Notes under the pieces: model-generated
What the model saw: only the letters and a program-made list of their open reading frames with translations
The model's database searches: none
Told to the model about the DNA's origin: nothing
Shown: positions 30,534-41,920 of the stretch, one piece after another
Position numbering within the stretch: position 1 is the first letter of the stretch
Layout: the number at the start of each line of letters is the position of its first letter
NCBI GenBank assembly: GCA_030052745.1
Contig: JANBVO010000076.1
Location: 1 to 64,000 of the forward strand
Direction of reading: 5' to 3'
Length of the DNA: 64,000 nucleotides
DNA from: Pleurostoma richardsiae
Lineage: Eukaryota > Ascomycota > Sordariomycetes > Calosphaeriales > Pleurostomataceae
Position numbers and translations under genes: made by a program

Positions 30534-32264
30534 TCATCCCCGGCCCTTGAGAGTGGTGTTCAGGACCGTGTCGTGCATTCGCCCAGCCAGGGACTTCTTG
30601 ACAGGGTGAGGATCGTCGAAGATTTCGTTGATCTCCTCTAGCGTGCGGCCCTGTTTTCCAGTCAGCTAACTTGAGAATTTTTCTCAGCCCGGAAAGAATG
30701 TTGATATACCTTAGTCTCTGGGAAGAACAAGTAGACAATGAAGACTTCGAAACAGTCCCAGAAGATGAATACGAGGTAGTAATAGTAGCCAATGCTCCCA
30801 ATAGCGACAGCAGTCGTGTACTGGCCGAGAATCCCGGCGGCGGAAGCCACAATCTGGCCGACGGCATTTCCCTTGGCTCGAGTCTCCATCGTAAGGACCT
30901 CAGAGATGTAGAACGGTTGAAGAGGCGTGAGGCAGAAGGAGAAGATGACGCTGAAGAGATAGATGAAGAAGATTCCAGCGTTTCCGGCCGCCCGGTTTCC
31001 CGTCGTGATGGAGTCCTTCGATAGGCCAGTCACAATTGCAAGACATAAAGCGCAACCCGAAAACCCTGCAAGCATAAGCGGCCGACGGCCGACACGATCA
31101 CTCAACATGGAACCGATAACTGCAGCGACCCACGAGACCACCGGATTCAGCGCGTTGAGAAGGAGCTGAGTGTGCGAACTTGTGATACCGGTCTCCTCGA
31201 CAATGACGGGGAAGTAGTAACTCACGAGCGCGTTGCCCGAGTACTGGCCGAACCAACCAAAGGCCACGACGCAGATAAGCCGCCTCCGAGCCGAAGGAGT
31301 GTTATAAAGGTCGCGGTAGTCCCACCAGCGCTTATCGGAGCCGTCAGACGAAATCTGGGCGCGCATCTCCAGCAGCTGCAGCTGAACGTAAGGATCGCCC
31401 ACCGCGCCGCCACTATGGTACTTCACCAGGATGGCCTCTGCCTCCTCATAGCGGTCGCGGGCCATGAGCCAACGGGGGCTCTCGGGACAGAAGAAGACAC
31501 CGGAGCACACATAGACAGAGCTGACCATCTGAAGCCAGATTGGGAGGCGAAACGCGATCTCGCCAGCCATGTACTGCGTGCCATAGGTGACCCAGGAGGC
31601 GATGATGCTTCCGATGAAGTAGTTCGTCTCCAAGAAACTCGACAGAGGCCCACGGTAAGCCGGATGGGCCAGTTCTGTCACAAAGGTAATACCAGCGACG
31701 TTGAGGAACCCTTGGCCAAAGCCCACAACGAATCGCCCGCCTAGGAACATGCCCATGGAGATCGATGGCGCCATGATACAGCTGCCGCCGATGACGAGAA
31801 AGCCGCCGACGAACATACCCCATCGACGGCCGAAGTGGTCATTCACGGGCCCAGCGAAGGGCAGAGCCGCGAGGCAGCCTATGTTGTACATAGCAAAGAC
31901 GAGGCCGGTTCCAGAACTCGCTGATTTTCTGTCATTGAGATGACTGCGGTCAGCGCTGGGGATGGGTGAGAAAGCGGGACACAGGACGGCACTTTCGCCA
32001 AACTTACAGCCCGAAGTAGTCGAGGTACTGGGGCATCGCGTTGATGCCTCCCATGAGGGAGCTGTCGTATCCCTGGAGGATGATGCAGAAGTAGCCGACG
32101 GAGAGAACGAGGTACAGCCTGAGCATATGATATGCCCAGGGGTTGGGCTTGTTCTGCACGTCGCCAACGATCTGCAGGATCGCCTTCTCGTGGTCTTGGA
32201 AGTTGCCCTGAGAGGCAAGATCGACCTTGGTCTCCTCTGGAGCATCTTCTTTCGCCAACGACAT
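30534..32264 (-). CDS. MFS sugar porter, lactose-permease type, 530 aa, three exons
   Basis: Exons are 32264-32008, 31928-30710 and 30650-30534, with introns of 79 and 59 nt. The splices give YFGLKSASSGTGLVFAMYNIG and FFPETKGRTLEEINEIF. Twelve TM segments with the sugar-porter signatures NDHFGRRWGM, PESPRWLMARDRYEEA, SDRVGRRPLM and PETKGRTLEE. The opening ILQGYDSSLMGGINAMPQY is that of the fungal lactose/cellobiose/hexose permease group. Plasma-membrane proton symport of a disaccharide or hexose is expected. The start is MSLAKEDAP; a longer unspliced frame upstream lacks coding character. It is flanked by DUF5107 and the GH2 enzyme, which supports uptake of their substrate. Confidence 0.9.
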
Positions 32265-32410
32265 TGTCGTGACTTGCCAGAATCGAGTCTATGCGAGGTA
32301 GTTGGTTGAGCGGAAGCAGGCCTGGGAAGGGATTGTAGAGTAACGAGAATAGGTGTCGTGGCTACTAAGGGCCAAGCATCGGCGCCTGCCGGACCAGGCT
32401 CGAGGGGGGA

Positions 32411-32416
32411 TTTATA
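32411..32416 (-). promoter_or_regulatory. TATA box of the MFS permease gene
   Basis: On the minus strand tataaa lies about 147 bp upstream of the start codon in a G/C-rich setting (gactataaatccccc). Position and sequence fit a fungal TATA element. Confidence 0.4.
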
Positions 32417-32419
32417 GTC

Positions 32420-34094
32420 AGTGGTGAGTGTTCCCTTCATGCCCGCCTGGGCAAGTGAGTGGAGGAAGTGATGTGACCCACTTCCCCATGGCATGACAGT
32501 CTGGGGTGCGGGGTGAATCAGAAATGTTCGAGCCATCTTAGCTTTTCCGGCAGCTTTTCCGTCACCCGTGGTGGTGCTATCCAGGGCAGCCCGAATCGAC
32601 AGCTTCCCGCTGGGATCCAGCAATCCCAGAACACACGAGCCTCAGTCGCTAGCGTTTGAGCCCGGGCCACGACACGGCCCTAGCAGACTTGCACTAGGGA
32701 TGCAAGTGACTGGCTCGCTAGCTTGGGTTAGAGGTATAGTACGCCGTGTTGATCGTCGAACGTGCGAGCCTGGAACTGTATGTCTGTAGGCACGGGTACG
32801 GTTGCCAGGTCCCCGGCCTTCTTCCTCCCGTCCTTCTTAGCTAGACTCCTCAAAGTGATGAAGTCTGTTTCAGTGTGCAGTCTTGCTCAATTGCAGCCCA
32901 GTCCTGCCCTGCCAACCGACACCACGTATGGGCTGTTGGGCACTCGTCAGTCTAGTTGAAAGCTATCCGTGGCCGAGCCTTCTTTTGTACCGCCTACCTC
33001 CAGGTTTCATGATACTACATCCGTTGTGGATCCGATTCGGCACTCTCCTTCAACAGTACATATGAGTCTACTCCCATTGTAGTCAAGTCCATTAGCAGCC
33101 CCTCCCGGTGTCCTGTCCAGTAAGGTCGAGCTCACAACTGAGGACTTGTCACAGTTCTGTCCGTCAGCTGGTTTCATATCGTGAGAGTGTATCTTTCAGG
33201 ACTGCCAGCGTCTTGACGTACGTTTATAACCCGAGCCAGGCGTGACCATCGAGTGCAAATCACTCCACTGCAACTTTGGCACGCTGATTCCTTCCAGACT
33301 GAAGAAGGGGCACTTCTAGACCTACACCACTCAATTCCCGTGGTTCGTTCGTTGCGCGTCTGGATGTCAAACTCCTCGACGGGCGGTATATGCCACGCCC
33401 GTCGCTTGCCGCCTCGTTTGGGTTGGTGGCTGGACTTCCGGCCGGGCTACACGCCCATAGCGAGCTTTCCGCGCTCGGCCAGAGCTGGAAGCGAACCTAC
33501 AAGCTTTCAGCCGGGGTCTCGGGCCGAAATATGCAGGGGACCATGCCGGGCACGGATCGTGAGAACCGCGTAATCGTTGCCCAACCGGGTGTCAGGTTAT
33601 TGATAAGCTCCAACCCCATAGAATACCTTACTGGATTCCTTTCCCAACATTTTTGCTCTAAATTGACACGAACATTTGCTTTAAGTGACGGCTTAAGGAT
33701 CACATTGCGTGGTATAGATATCATCGTATCGAGGTACTCTTAAGATAAGGCTGAAAGGGGCAACTGGGACGGTCGGAAAAGCGGAAGCGGATAGGCTGCT
33801 AATTATGTACTGACGGAGAACTAGCCAAGGCGGGATGGCTTGGCCGGTCGGAACTCAACGTGTGTACATTTGGTCACCGCACGCACCAGTCACAGTCGCC
33901 ACGCTTATCCCAAACCGAAGCACATGAACAGGGGGAAGTTGCTGGGTAAGATTGTTTGTGCGTGCACATGTCTTCTGAATGCGGCAGGCCCCAGCCACGC
34001 GAGCTTGGGCTTTAGCGTTCAAAGAGAGAGGCGGGGTTATAATTCTGCTTTATGTAAAGATGCTATTGCGTTCCAGCTCCATGTGCCTCACCCA
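32420..34094. other. Long intergenic region between the permease promoter and the GH2 3' end
   Basis: About 1.7 kb with only short frames (longest about 117 codons) lacking any known domain. No tRNA or repeat recognised. It may hold distal promoter sites for the permease. Confidence 0.4.
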
Positions 34095-37000
34095 TCATTC
34101 CAGCAGCACGGAGAATTCAAAGGGGCCAGTCTTCAGTGTATACTCCGCCAAAGTTGGTGGTCCTGGATGTGACCGTCAGTGATGCGCCTTGCAGTTAGAG
34201 ACATTAGACTGGAGAAAACTCACCACAGCTCTCGCTTCCCAGCCCTTGATGGCTGGCGTCAAGCCTCACTATGACCTCGTCACGTTTGTGCTTCTTGAGT
34301 TCGTAGATATGCTGGGACTTTTCGACGTCTAGGGCATCATAGTGCGAGGCCTGGAAGTCGAACCCTTGAGGTTTGCCAACAAAGGTGGCCTTCAAGCTGG
34401 CCCCGGTGTCTGACCGGCTGAACTGCACCCAACGTGTCTCGGTGTGATTTCCCGACTCCTGCGGGTACTCGTACTCAGGAGCCAGTTCGTCGATGGGCAG
34501 GGAGTATCGCCCAAACCGCTGCGCGTGTTTCTTGTCATTGTAGCTTTCACCAGGCCCGCGGCCAAACCACGTCGCTGTGTCGAAGGCCGGCACGAGCGAC
34601 AACTCGAGACCTAGGCGCGGCAGTGTGCGAGGGACGTTGAGGCCTTTGGGTTTTCCCGAGACGTGGATGAGCACTTGCGAACCCTGGAAGGTATACGTCG
34701 TGGTCGTCTTGAGAGCCCACTCCAGGGCTTGAGGGCCGACGTGCTGGACGCATTGGATTTGACCGGTCCCCGCCTTGGCGTCGACGCTCCACGTGACAGA
34801 GCGTGTGTACGGGCGAACATACTTGACTTCCTTTTCTGCCCAATCTTTCCCGACACCCACATCGTTGTCGGCCGGGGCGCGGTAGATGCTGACCGCTGGT
34901 CCGGTATGGAGGATGCTCGGCTCTGAGCCCCTGGACCAAGATGCTATCCGGCCCCAGGCGAGATGAAATGTCCATTGAGTCCCGCCGGAGTTGATTTGCA
35001 ACAGGTTTTGCGACGTCTTTTTGATCGTCACATTTGACCTGCTCTCCTTCACGGAGACGTTGTTCGAGGCCAGTTTGATAGGGATCTGGAACCATGCAAT
35101 CTCTGCGCCTCGTTGTGCCCATGGGGTGGCATCTTTCAGGGTAAAATTGACCTCTAAATACGAATCTTTGTCATCGGGGAGCCCGCTAAGGGGGAGTGGA
35201 GAGATGGAAAGGATTGATGTGCTCCCCGCGGGTGTTGGAGGGATCGAAATCTCTCCGCAGTCTTTAGCGAAGCCGTCTCCGACGATCTTGGAGGTGCATC
35301 TCAGGTGGCCCAGATCAATGAAATCGTAGCGATTGACTATGCGGAGGACCTCGACGGTCGAGCTCGGGACAAGCTGGACAGGCTCGAGTGCTTTCTGGTA
35401 CTCAAGGAGGCCAGGCCCGGGCTGGTGTTCGGAGGTGGTCACGCCATCCATGACGAAGTGTCCGTCATGATGGATCTCACCGAAATCACCTCCATACCCA
35501 AAGTACTCAATTCCGTCTTCAGTCTTGGTCAACAGTCCCTGTGACAATTAGCAGGCCGCTCATAACAACGCAGCGGGGTGGCCAAGGGGAGGGCACTTAC
35601 GTGGTTCGACCACTCCCAAACCCACCCGCCCTGGAGGCACGGGTGGGCGTAGAACAGGTCAATGTACTCCTTGATATTGCCGGGCCCGTTTCCCATGGCA
35701 TGGATGAACTCGCACAGTATCAGCGGCTTCTTGTTGTCCCAGTTCTCGGCGAAATCCCTCATCTTCTCCAGCGGAGGATACATCGTGGACACCATATCCA
35801 CAATCCTCGCATCGGCGTCTGCTTCGTAATGAATGGGCCTGCTAGGGTCGTAGGCCTTGACCCAGTCATACATAGCCTGAAAGTTGCGGCCCTGGAAAGC
35901 CTCGTTTCCTAGAGACCAGATAACGACGCAGGGGTGGTTCTTGTCCCTGGTCACCATCTGCCGGGCTCGATCAACGTAGGCTTTTGTCCACTCCAAATTG
36001 TCGGAGAGCCACCTCCCTGCCCGTGCGAAGGCCAGGTCATGCTGCTCCTGCTCCGTCAACAGGCGCTCTGTTGGGGACAGGCGCCGTGCTTCGACGGTCT
36101 CGTACCCGTGGCACTCCAGGTCAGCCTCGTCCAGGATCCATAGACCCAGCTCGTCTGCAAGGTCATAGAGCCTGGGATCACTAGGCTGGTGACAGGTTCG
36201 TATGGCGTTGATGTTGTGGCGCTTCATCATCAGGAGGTCTCGACGGAGAAATTCATAAGGCACCGTACGGCCACTGGCCGGATGATGCTCGTGACGGTTT
36301 GCTCCGCGAAACACCACCCTCTTTCCATTGACCAGGAGAAGCCCATTCTTGATTTCAACTTTACGAAAGCCCACCCGCTGCGAGAGTATCTGCTCACCAT
36401 AACGGAGCACTAAATGGTACAGCGATGGGCTTTCTGCCGACCAATGCTTTGGTGACTTGACAGGGACGGTGAAGACCACCTTGTTGCCGCTCTTCGGAAC
36501 GGGACGAGAGTCTTCCACGATGATCTTCTTTGTTTCGTCATAAAGGGCGAGGGATAGCTCGACTCCACCGGGGCCGTTGACGTCGACCTCCACGGATAAG
36601 AGTGCATCTATAAAGCGCTCGTCGAAGTCAGTGAGGACGCGGAAGTCCTCGATGTGGCTCCCAGGGAAGGCAAGAAGGTTGACATCCCTGAATATGCCCG
36701 AGAGTCGCCATTGGTCTAGAACGGCATTAGTGATTTGCCTTTCGGTCGTTGGTATCCAACCTGCCTTGGTCTTCGATGTAGCTGCCATCGCAGTACTGGT
36801 ACACTCTGACACAAAGCAGGTTTTCTCCACTGCTCAAGAAACGAGTAACATCAAACTCTGAAGGATTCCTGGCGCCTTGGGAATACCCAACTTCGCTCCC
36901 ATTCAGCCAGCAGTGAAAGCCAGAGTCTACTCCTTCGAACCTCAGCCGCACTTGACTCCCTGGGAAGTTTTGGGGCAAAGTAAACTTCCGAATGTAACTT

Positions 37001-37427
37001 CCCGTCTGGTTTTCATCGAAAGGGACTAAGGCAGGAGACAAGGCGTCAGCCAACTACGCGAGTGGCACTGGGCAGGGACAAAGCTGCTACCGTTTGGAGG
37101 GTCGACCGGAAAGCCGTAATTCTTGTTGAGATACTGAGGGTGACCAAATCCCTGCAGCTGCCACACAGAAGGAACTTGTATATCCTTCCAATTGGAGGCG
37201 TCAAAGGCTACAGATTCAAACTCCTCAGGTGCCTCAAAGGGCGAAGGCGCGTGATGGAACTTCCATATGCCGTTTAGGGAATAAGTGTCAGATGCCGCAA
37301 CATCGTGTTTGAGGGCTGCCTCGACCGTCCTATAGTTGAAGAAAGAAGCCCTCGGAGCTAGGGTGTTCCGGTGCAGGACTTTGAGGTTGCACCAGTCAGG
37401 AGCAGAGGAGGGGAAGGAGTGGTCCAT
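34095..37427 (-). CDS. GH2 beta-galactosidase (LacZ/LAC4 type), 1031 aa, five exons
   Basis: Exons are 37427-37091, 37025-36765, 36715-35601, 35538-34224 and 34162-34095. Domain order is the sugar-binding jelly roll (DWCNLKVLHRNTLAPRA, VPSVWQLQGFGHPQYLN), immunoglobulin-like domains, a TIM barrel and a C-terminal beta-sandwich. The acid/base Glu is about E471 in WSLGNEAFQG, and the nucleophile about E535 in LILCEFIHAMGNGPG; both active-site blocks are intact. No signal peptide, so intracellular hydrolysis of imported lactose-like beta-galactosides is expected. The last exon restores SCGPPTLAEYTLKTGPFEF, the normal family end. Intron 2 is a 49-nt GC-AG intron. The start MDHSFPSS is preferred over an upstream ATG at 37505 because family members begin just before PDWCNLxVLHRNT. 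It is divergent from the regulator gene. Confidence 0.93.
36716..36764 (-). other. Short GC-AG intron in the GH2 gene
   Basis: The donor is AAG|GCAGGT and the acceptor is TCTAG|AC, with a cactaat branch site. Using it gives SYIEDQDQWRLSGIFRDV, conserved in GH2 beta-galactosidases. The nearby GT donor five bases downstream breaks the frame. At 49 nt it is the shortest intron found in the window. Confidence 0.7.
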
Positions 37428-37892
37428 GCCGAAAGAATTAAGACGAAGAATGTCTAGTAGACAGCCTCGACTGAAGGTGCGAGATTGAAGGAGAATGGCT
37501 GCCAATTCATGAATTGGCCAGATCTTTCAGGAGGTTGCCAGTAGACGGCGACAAACGTTCTTCCTCTCGGGATGAAATGGTCGGCCGGTAGGGGCTAAGA
37601 ATGGACACGAGCCTACATAACGTGCCTCTAATGGACGGAACATCTCCAGTAGGCATAGGCAGATGCGGAAACGGTCACGGCGGCAAAAGGTGGCTCCGAC
37701 AGCCGGCCGCGAGCGAGTTGGTGCTTTCTTGTGCGGGCCGGGTCGGATCTATCAGCCCACCGCACACTTCCGCAGCCGGAAAAAGGGAAGACGCGCGCGA
37801 CTGTTGCAGCTCCCAAATATGAACCTTTTCCGTCGGATCCGTCTCTCAGGCTCCCATCTTTCCGTCCAGCCTGCCCACCATCACTTGCATAG
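37428..37892. promoter_or_regulatory. Bidirectional promoter between the GH2 gene and the Zn2Cys6 regulator
   Basis: 465 bp separate the two divergent start codons. It contains the palindrome at 37501-37518 and a cluster of CGG triplets at 37665-37685 (cggaaacggtcacggcgg), which includes direct CGG-N9-CGG spacing. Such direct or inverted CGG triplets are typical Zn2Cys6 targets. Shared control of enzyme and regulator is inferred from the arrangement. Confidence 0.5.
37501..37518. promoter_or_regulatory. Perfect 18-bp palindrome with CCAAT on both strands
   Basis: gccaattcatgaattggc is exactly self-complementary over 18 bases and carries CCAAT at each end in opposite orientation. It lies 74 bp upstream of the GH2 start and 375 bp upstream of the regulator start. 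A CCAAT-binding (HAP/AnCF) or dimeric regulator site is plausible. Confidence 0.5.
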
Positions 37893-40438
37893 ATGGACAT
37901 ATCCGGTCGAGTCTCCACGGTTGATGAGTTGCGTGACGGAGTCGGAATTGAGCACGGCCAGTCGCCCAGAGAGCCAACAGGAAGAGGGTCAGGTCGCAGC
38001 CGAGTAACGCGGGCCTGTGATCGGTGTAAGAAGTCAGTCTTAACTACCCGCTCCTCGTGGAGACAGCTTACCGTTCATTGATGTTTGGCTGACTTGACTA
38101 CCCGCTCTGGAGGAGGAAAATACGATGCACGGGTCTGCACCCGTGCGAGATCTGCGAGCGAGCGGAGACTGCTTGCACTTACAACGCATCTTATAGCAGG
38201 GGCAGGCGAGCTCTAGCAGGCAATGGTATCTCATCTTCTGGCGATGGGACGGCCCACCTGCCGGCAAGGTCTGACGACTTTCAGTACCTGCTTTCCGGAA
38301 GGGCGACAGGCCGGGTCGCGGACTCCGGGGAAGGAGCTCTGCGGGCGGACGGCGAGCAAGTCCCATCGCTGTCAACGGGAGAGGGCGCAGCGACGTCGAC
38401 AGAGTCTCCGGAGCCCACACAGACCGACCTCGAGGGCCATTACGTGGGCCCAGCATCCGGCCTTTCTTTTCTCATTCGTGTCCAGAAACGCTTGTATGGA
38501 ACCGTTCCTGTATCCAACGCGTCCTCTATCTTCACATTTGGCGATGCTCCGCTGCCTTACTTTGACCCGGCGAGCGACTCGCCGCTATCCTCGTATTTCG
38601 ATCCGACCTTCTTCGTCCTCCTGTCCAAAGAAGAGAGCACACAGCTTGTCCAGCGGTATTTTGACTTTACCGTACCGGTCGACCGCTTCCTCCATCGCCC
38701 CACCGTCGAGCAATGGCTCGACGAGTTCTACGACACTGGGGGCACGATGAGGGACAGAATTGCAGCACCAGCGCAGCGAGCACTCCTCTTCATGGTGTTC
38801 GCACTTGCACAGCAACACCTGATGCCTCGGCCAACCCCTGACGTCACCGACAAAAGGTTCGATTTGTCGCCTCGTCCGACGACATTCGTGCGCTGACCTG
38901 TTCAAAGTGTTCGCTTCTTTCTCTCCGCCCACCACCAGTTAGCAAAGGAGCGCGGTCCTGTCCGCCTCACAAGCGTCCAGGCGCGTTTATGCCAGTGTCT
39001 CTGGCTGCTGTCCGAATCCAGAATCAATCATTGCTGGAGCTTGTTTGGGTCCGCGGCGCACCTCGCCTTCGCCATTGGCCTTCACCGGCACAGGGATGCG
39101 GATCCTATGGGTGGCTATGGCTACATAGAGTTGGAGTATCGACGGAGGACCTTTTGGAGTGCCTATTGCCTTGACAACTACTTGACGACAGCTCTCGGAC
39201 GACCCAAGACATTCCGCGATGAAGACATCGACCAGGAGCTGCCCGCCTGCTGCGACGACAAAGATATCCTCTTCGACCGCATCATGCCCCGTACCAGCCG
39301 AGAACTGTCGCTCATGCATGCCCCCCTTGCCTTCTTTAAGTATGCCACGCCTGGACTAAATCATGTCTACGTCCGTTTCGACTAACACGCACGATCCCAG
39401 GTTATCTCACATCCTAAGCAACATCCTCCGCGACTTATATTCGATTCGTCCGGCATCGTCTGCTGAGCGTCGCGCGCATGCTGTGAAGTACACGCAAAGG
39501 CTGAATGACTGGCGAGCAGACATGCATAACTTTCTGGATGCAGACGCGAGCATGGCCCCACTGGTCTCAATCTTCCAGCGTCAGCGGAATGTGCTGAACC
39601 TGGCTTACTGGCACACCATGATCGTCACCCATCGACCGTTTTTGCTGCACAAGTTTGCAGGTATCAGGCATCCCAGCAGGCCCGACAACGACGAGCGACT
39701 CGAGGGCCAGAACGATGAGAGTGTTCGCCAATGTCTCCTTGCCGCCATGCATATTGTCAACATGGTCGATGAAATGAGCCAGGCGGATCAGATGTATCGG
39801 GCATTCTGGGTGAGTAATGGTAACAGGGTTGCGAGGTGTTTGGCTGCATGTGGAAGCTGACCGGCTAGAATAGTTCACTACATACTTTGCCTTCTCCGCT
39901 GCTGCCATTCTTTACGTCTGCGCGATACATAGAAGCAAGGGCCCGTTGGAGGACTATGCTTCATACTTCCTTGCCGCAACTAAATGCCAGGATCAGATAT
40001 TCAAGATGGCGGAGAAGGATTCTTTGGCGGCAAGATACTGTCTCGTACTGGAGGAGCTCCGGGTAGAGGCGCTGCGAATCATCGACAAGCGCGGGAGCAC
40101 GGTGCTTCTGGGCCAGAACGAGGTCTTTGGCAATGGCCAAGGGAATGGCTCCGAAGCGCTCTTAGCGGCAGCCGATGGGAGCACGATCCCCGATGCAGCT
40201 TTCAACTTCCCTAACACTGGGATTGTTGATGATTTGGCTAATTACTATGTCAGTCCCAACAACCCACTGGCAGAGATAACCAGCTGGAGGCAATTTGACT
40301 CGATGGTGAGTAGATCTCTGGATACCCCCGAATTCCGCGTAGTCAGTGGATAATTAAGTACGGTTATTGCAGGTATTTCAAGATGCGGGCGGCATTGAAG
40401 ATTCTATAGGCGACGATAGACGTCCTCCGCAACTTTAG
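37893..40438 (+). CDS. Zn2Cys6 fungal transcription factor, 740 aa, six exons
   Basis: Exons are 37893-38032, 38113-38856, 38908-39339, 39401-39809, 39874-40305 and 40373-40438, all GT-AG and summing to a whole number of codons. The first splice completes the binuclear cluster CDRCKKRKIRC...CEIC...C at residues 42-68, spacing C2C6C5C2C6C. The middle region (HHQLAKERGPVRLTSVQARL, INHCWSLFGSAAHLAFAIGLH, EYRRRTFWSAYCLDNYL, LGRPKTFRDEDIDQELP) is the fungal-specific transcription factor domain. It resembles the long regulators of carbohydrate metabolism genes. Its divergent position to the beta-galactosidase makes it the likely pathway activator of the block; that is inference. Confidence 0.9.
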
Positions 40439-41920
40439 TATAACAAAAGAGTGGTTGGGGTGGTCGGCCATCAGGCCACCCCCCAGTCCTACAGGAACTG
40501 ACAGAGCATGTTCACGAAGCGATTCGAAAAGACATCATAATACTTGAGAGCATCGACGACATCTTAATCCACACCGATCTGGGTCATAATTATGAGCTCA
40601 CTCTACAGAGCTTAGTTCAGCTACCTTATATAATTGACTGATAAGGTTGCCGCTTAAAGTCGTGCTAGTCGTCAACATCGGGGGGTCTACGTCTACCATG
40701 TATGGTATGTGTACAAGACTACAACTCGGGGGGAGAGGGTCAGCGAGTCTGCACGAGTCGTCCATCAGGCACCGTGATTATGCGTTTGCTATAGTCACTC
40801 TCGCCACCATCAATACGGCAGATGGTGTGATTCCTAAGACCAAATTGAATCTTGCTGGATGAGGATATACGAACGTTGCAACGTTAGTGAGCCGAGCTAG
40901 AGCAGGTCCAAGACGTAATTTTGCGAATTTACTGTGTGCGATGTGGTGTCGATGATAATGCCTCGGCCTTAACATCCAGGCGAAGACTACATGCTGTCAT
41001 CGACGTGAAGGTAGTCCAGCGCCGGAGCAGCTGCGCTTATATCCGACCTGCACGCTCATCCTTCTCCCAATCCAATCCTTAAGGGGTCATGTAGACCTAG
41101 CAGTTGTTGGCCAAGTTGAATCTGACTGGAGCATGACCACGCCATATGACCCCATTTCATGTCGTGTCCGTGCTGAAGCGGCCTTGTAGTTGTACCCTGA
41201 AATCAAGCCCCAGACTCCGTTCACTTGTCCCTTTTGCCGGCATGCCCTTCATTATCATGTCCGAGCCCTTGCCGCCAAGGGTGATTTGGAGAATTTGTTT
41301 GACTTTGTGTCCCACTGTTTCTAATTAGCTTGATATACCTGCTGTATGAACTTGTTCGCCTCGCGTATGACTCTGAGGCTCTGATCCATCGGAGGCGAGC
41401 TCGGTTCCTCAGAGGCTGTCGGGCGCTCGTTCCTTGTCGATTGCTCCGCTCCCGCGAAACATCCACAACAGACAGGGTTGGTAGGTGATAGACTAACAGA
41501 TAAAATAACACTACCGGGGAAGCCGCCGGCCCCGGTAGGTGCGGCCTCACGGTCGAGGTTAAAGAAGAAGGTGGCGGGGAGTCCTTCGCGCTATTCCTCT
41601 AACTGGCGGCTGAGTTTGGCGACAGCGTGAGGGAAGCGCGTCTGCTCGAGTGTAGCGTCGGTATTATGGAAACATTGGAATAGAAGTAGAGGTGGATGAG
41701 TAGGGGGTATATGGAGAGGTAGGTTGAAAAGTTAAAACGACGAGTATTCTTCAAACAATGTTCTATACAATAAACAAATTAGAAATAATTGACACATTAC
41801 TTCTTAAGGATATCATGAGACTAGAATATTCTTCCGCCTTTTTCAACCTTGCACTATCTCTAGAGGCCGATTGTAACAGTCGCTGCCTGTATACTGGAAT
41901 CTAGCCTTTCTATCAAAACT
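40439..41920. other. Intergenic region
   Basis: 1.48 kb without a supported gene. A GC-rich imperfect hairpin (ggggtggtcggcc...ggccacccccc) lies at about 40456-40488, 20 bp after the regulator stop, and could act in 3' end structure. The short frames at 40647 and 41221 show no domain. Confidence 0.35.

Noticed and set aside
31172-31744. 190-codon plus-strand frame
   Set aside because: Antisense to conserved MFS transmembrane segments; a shadow frame.
34547-35122. 191-codon minus-strand frame
   Set aside because: Alternate-frame shadow inside the GH2 beta-galactosidase exon 4.
40452-40490. GC-rich hairpin considered as a transposon end
   Set aside because: Arms are imperfect, no matching second end or target duplication is visible, and it differs from the pogo-type subterminal repeats at 16585.
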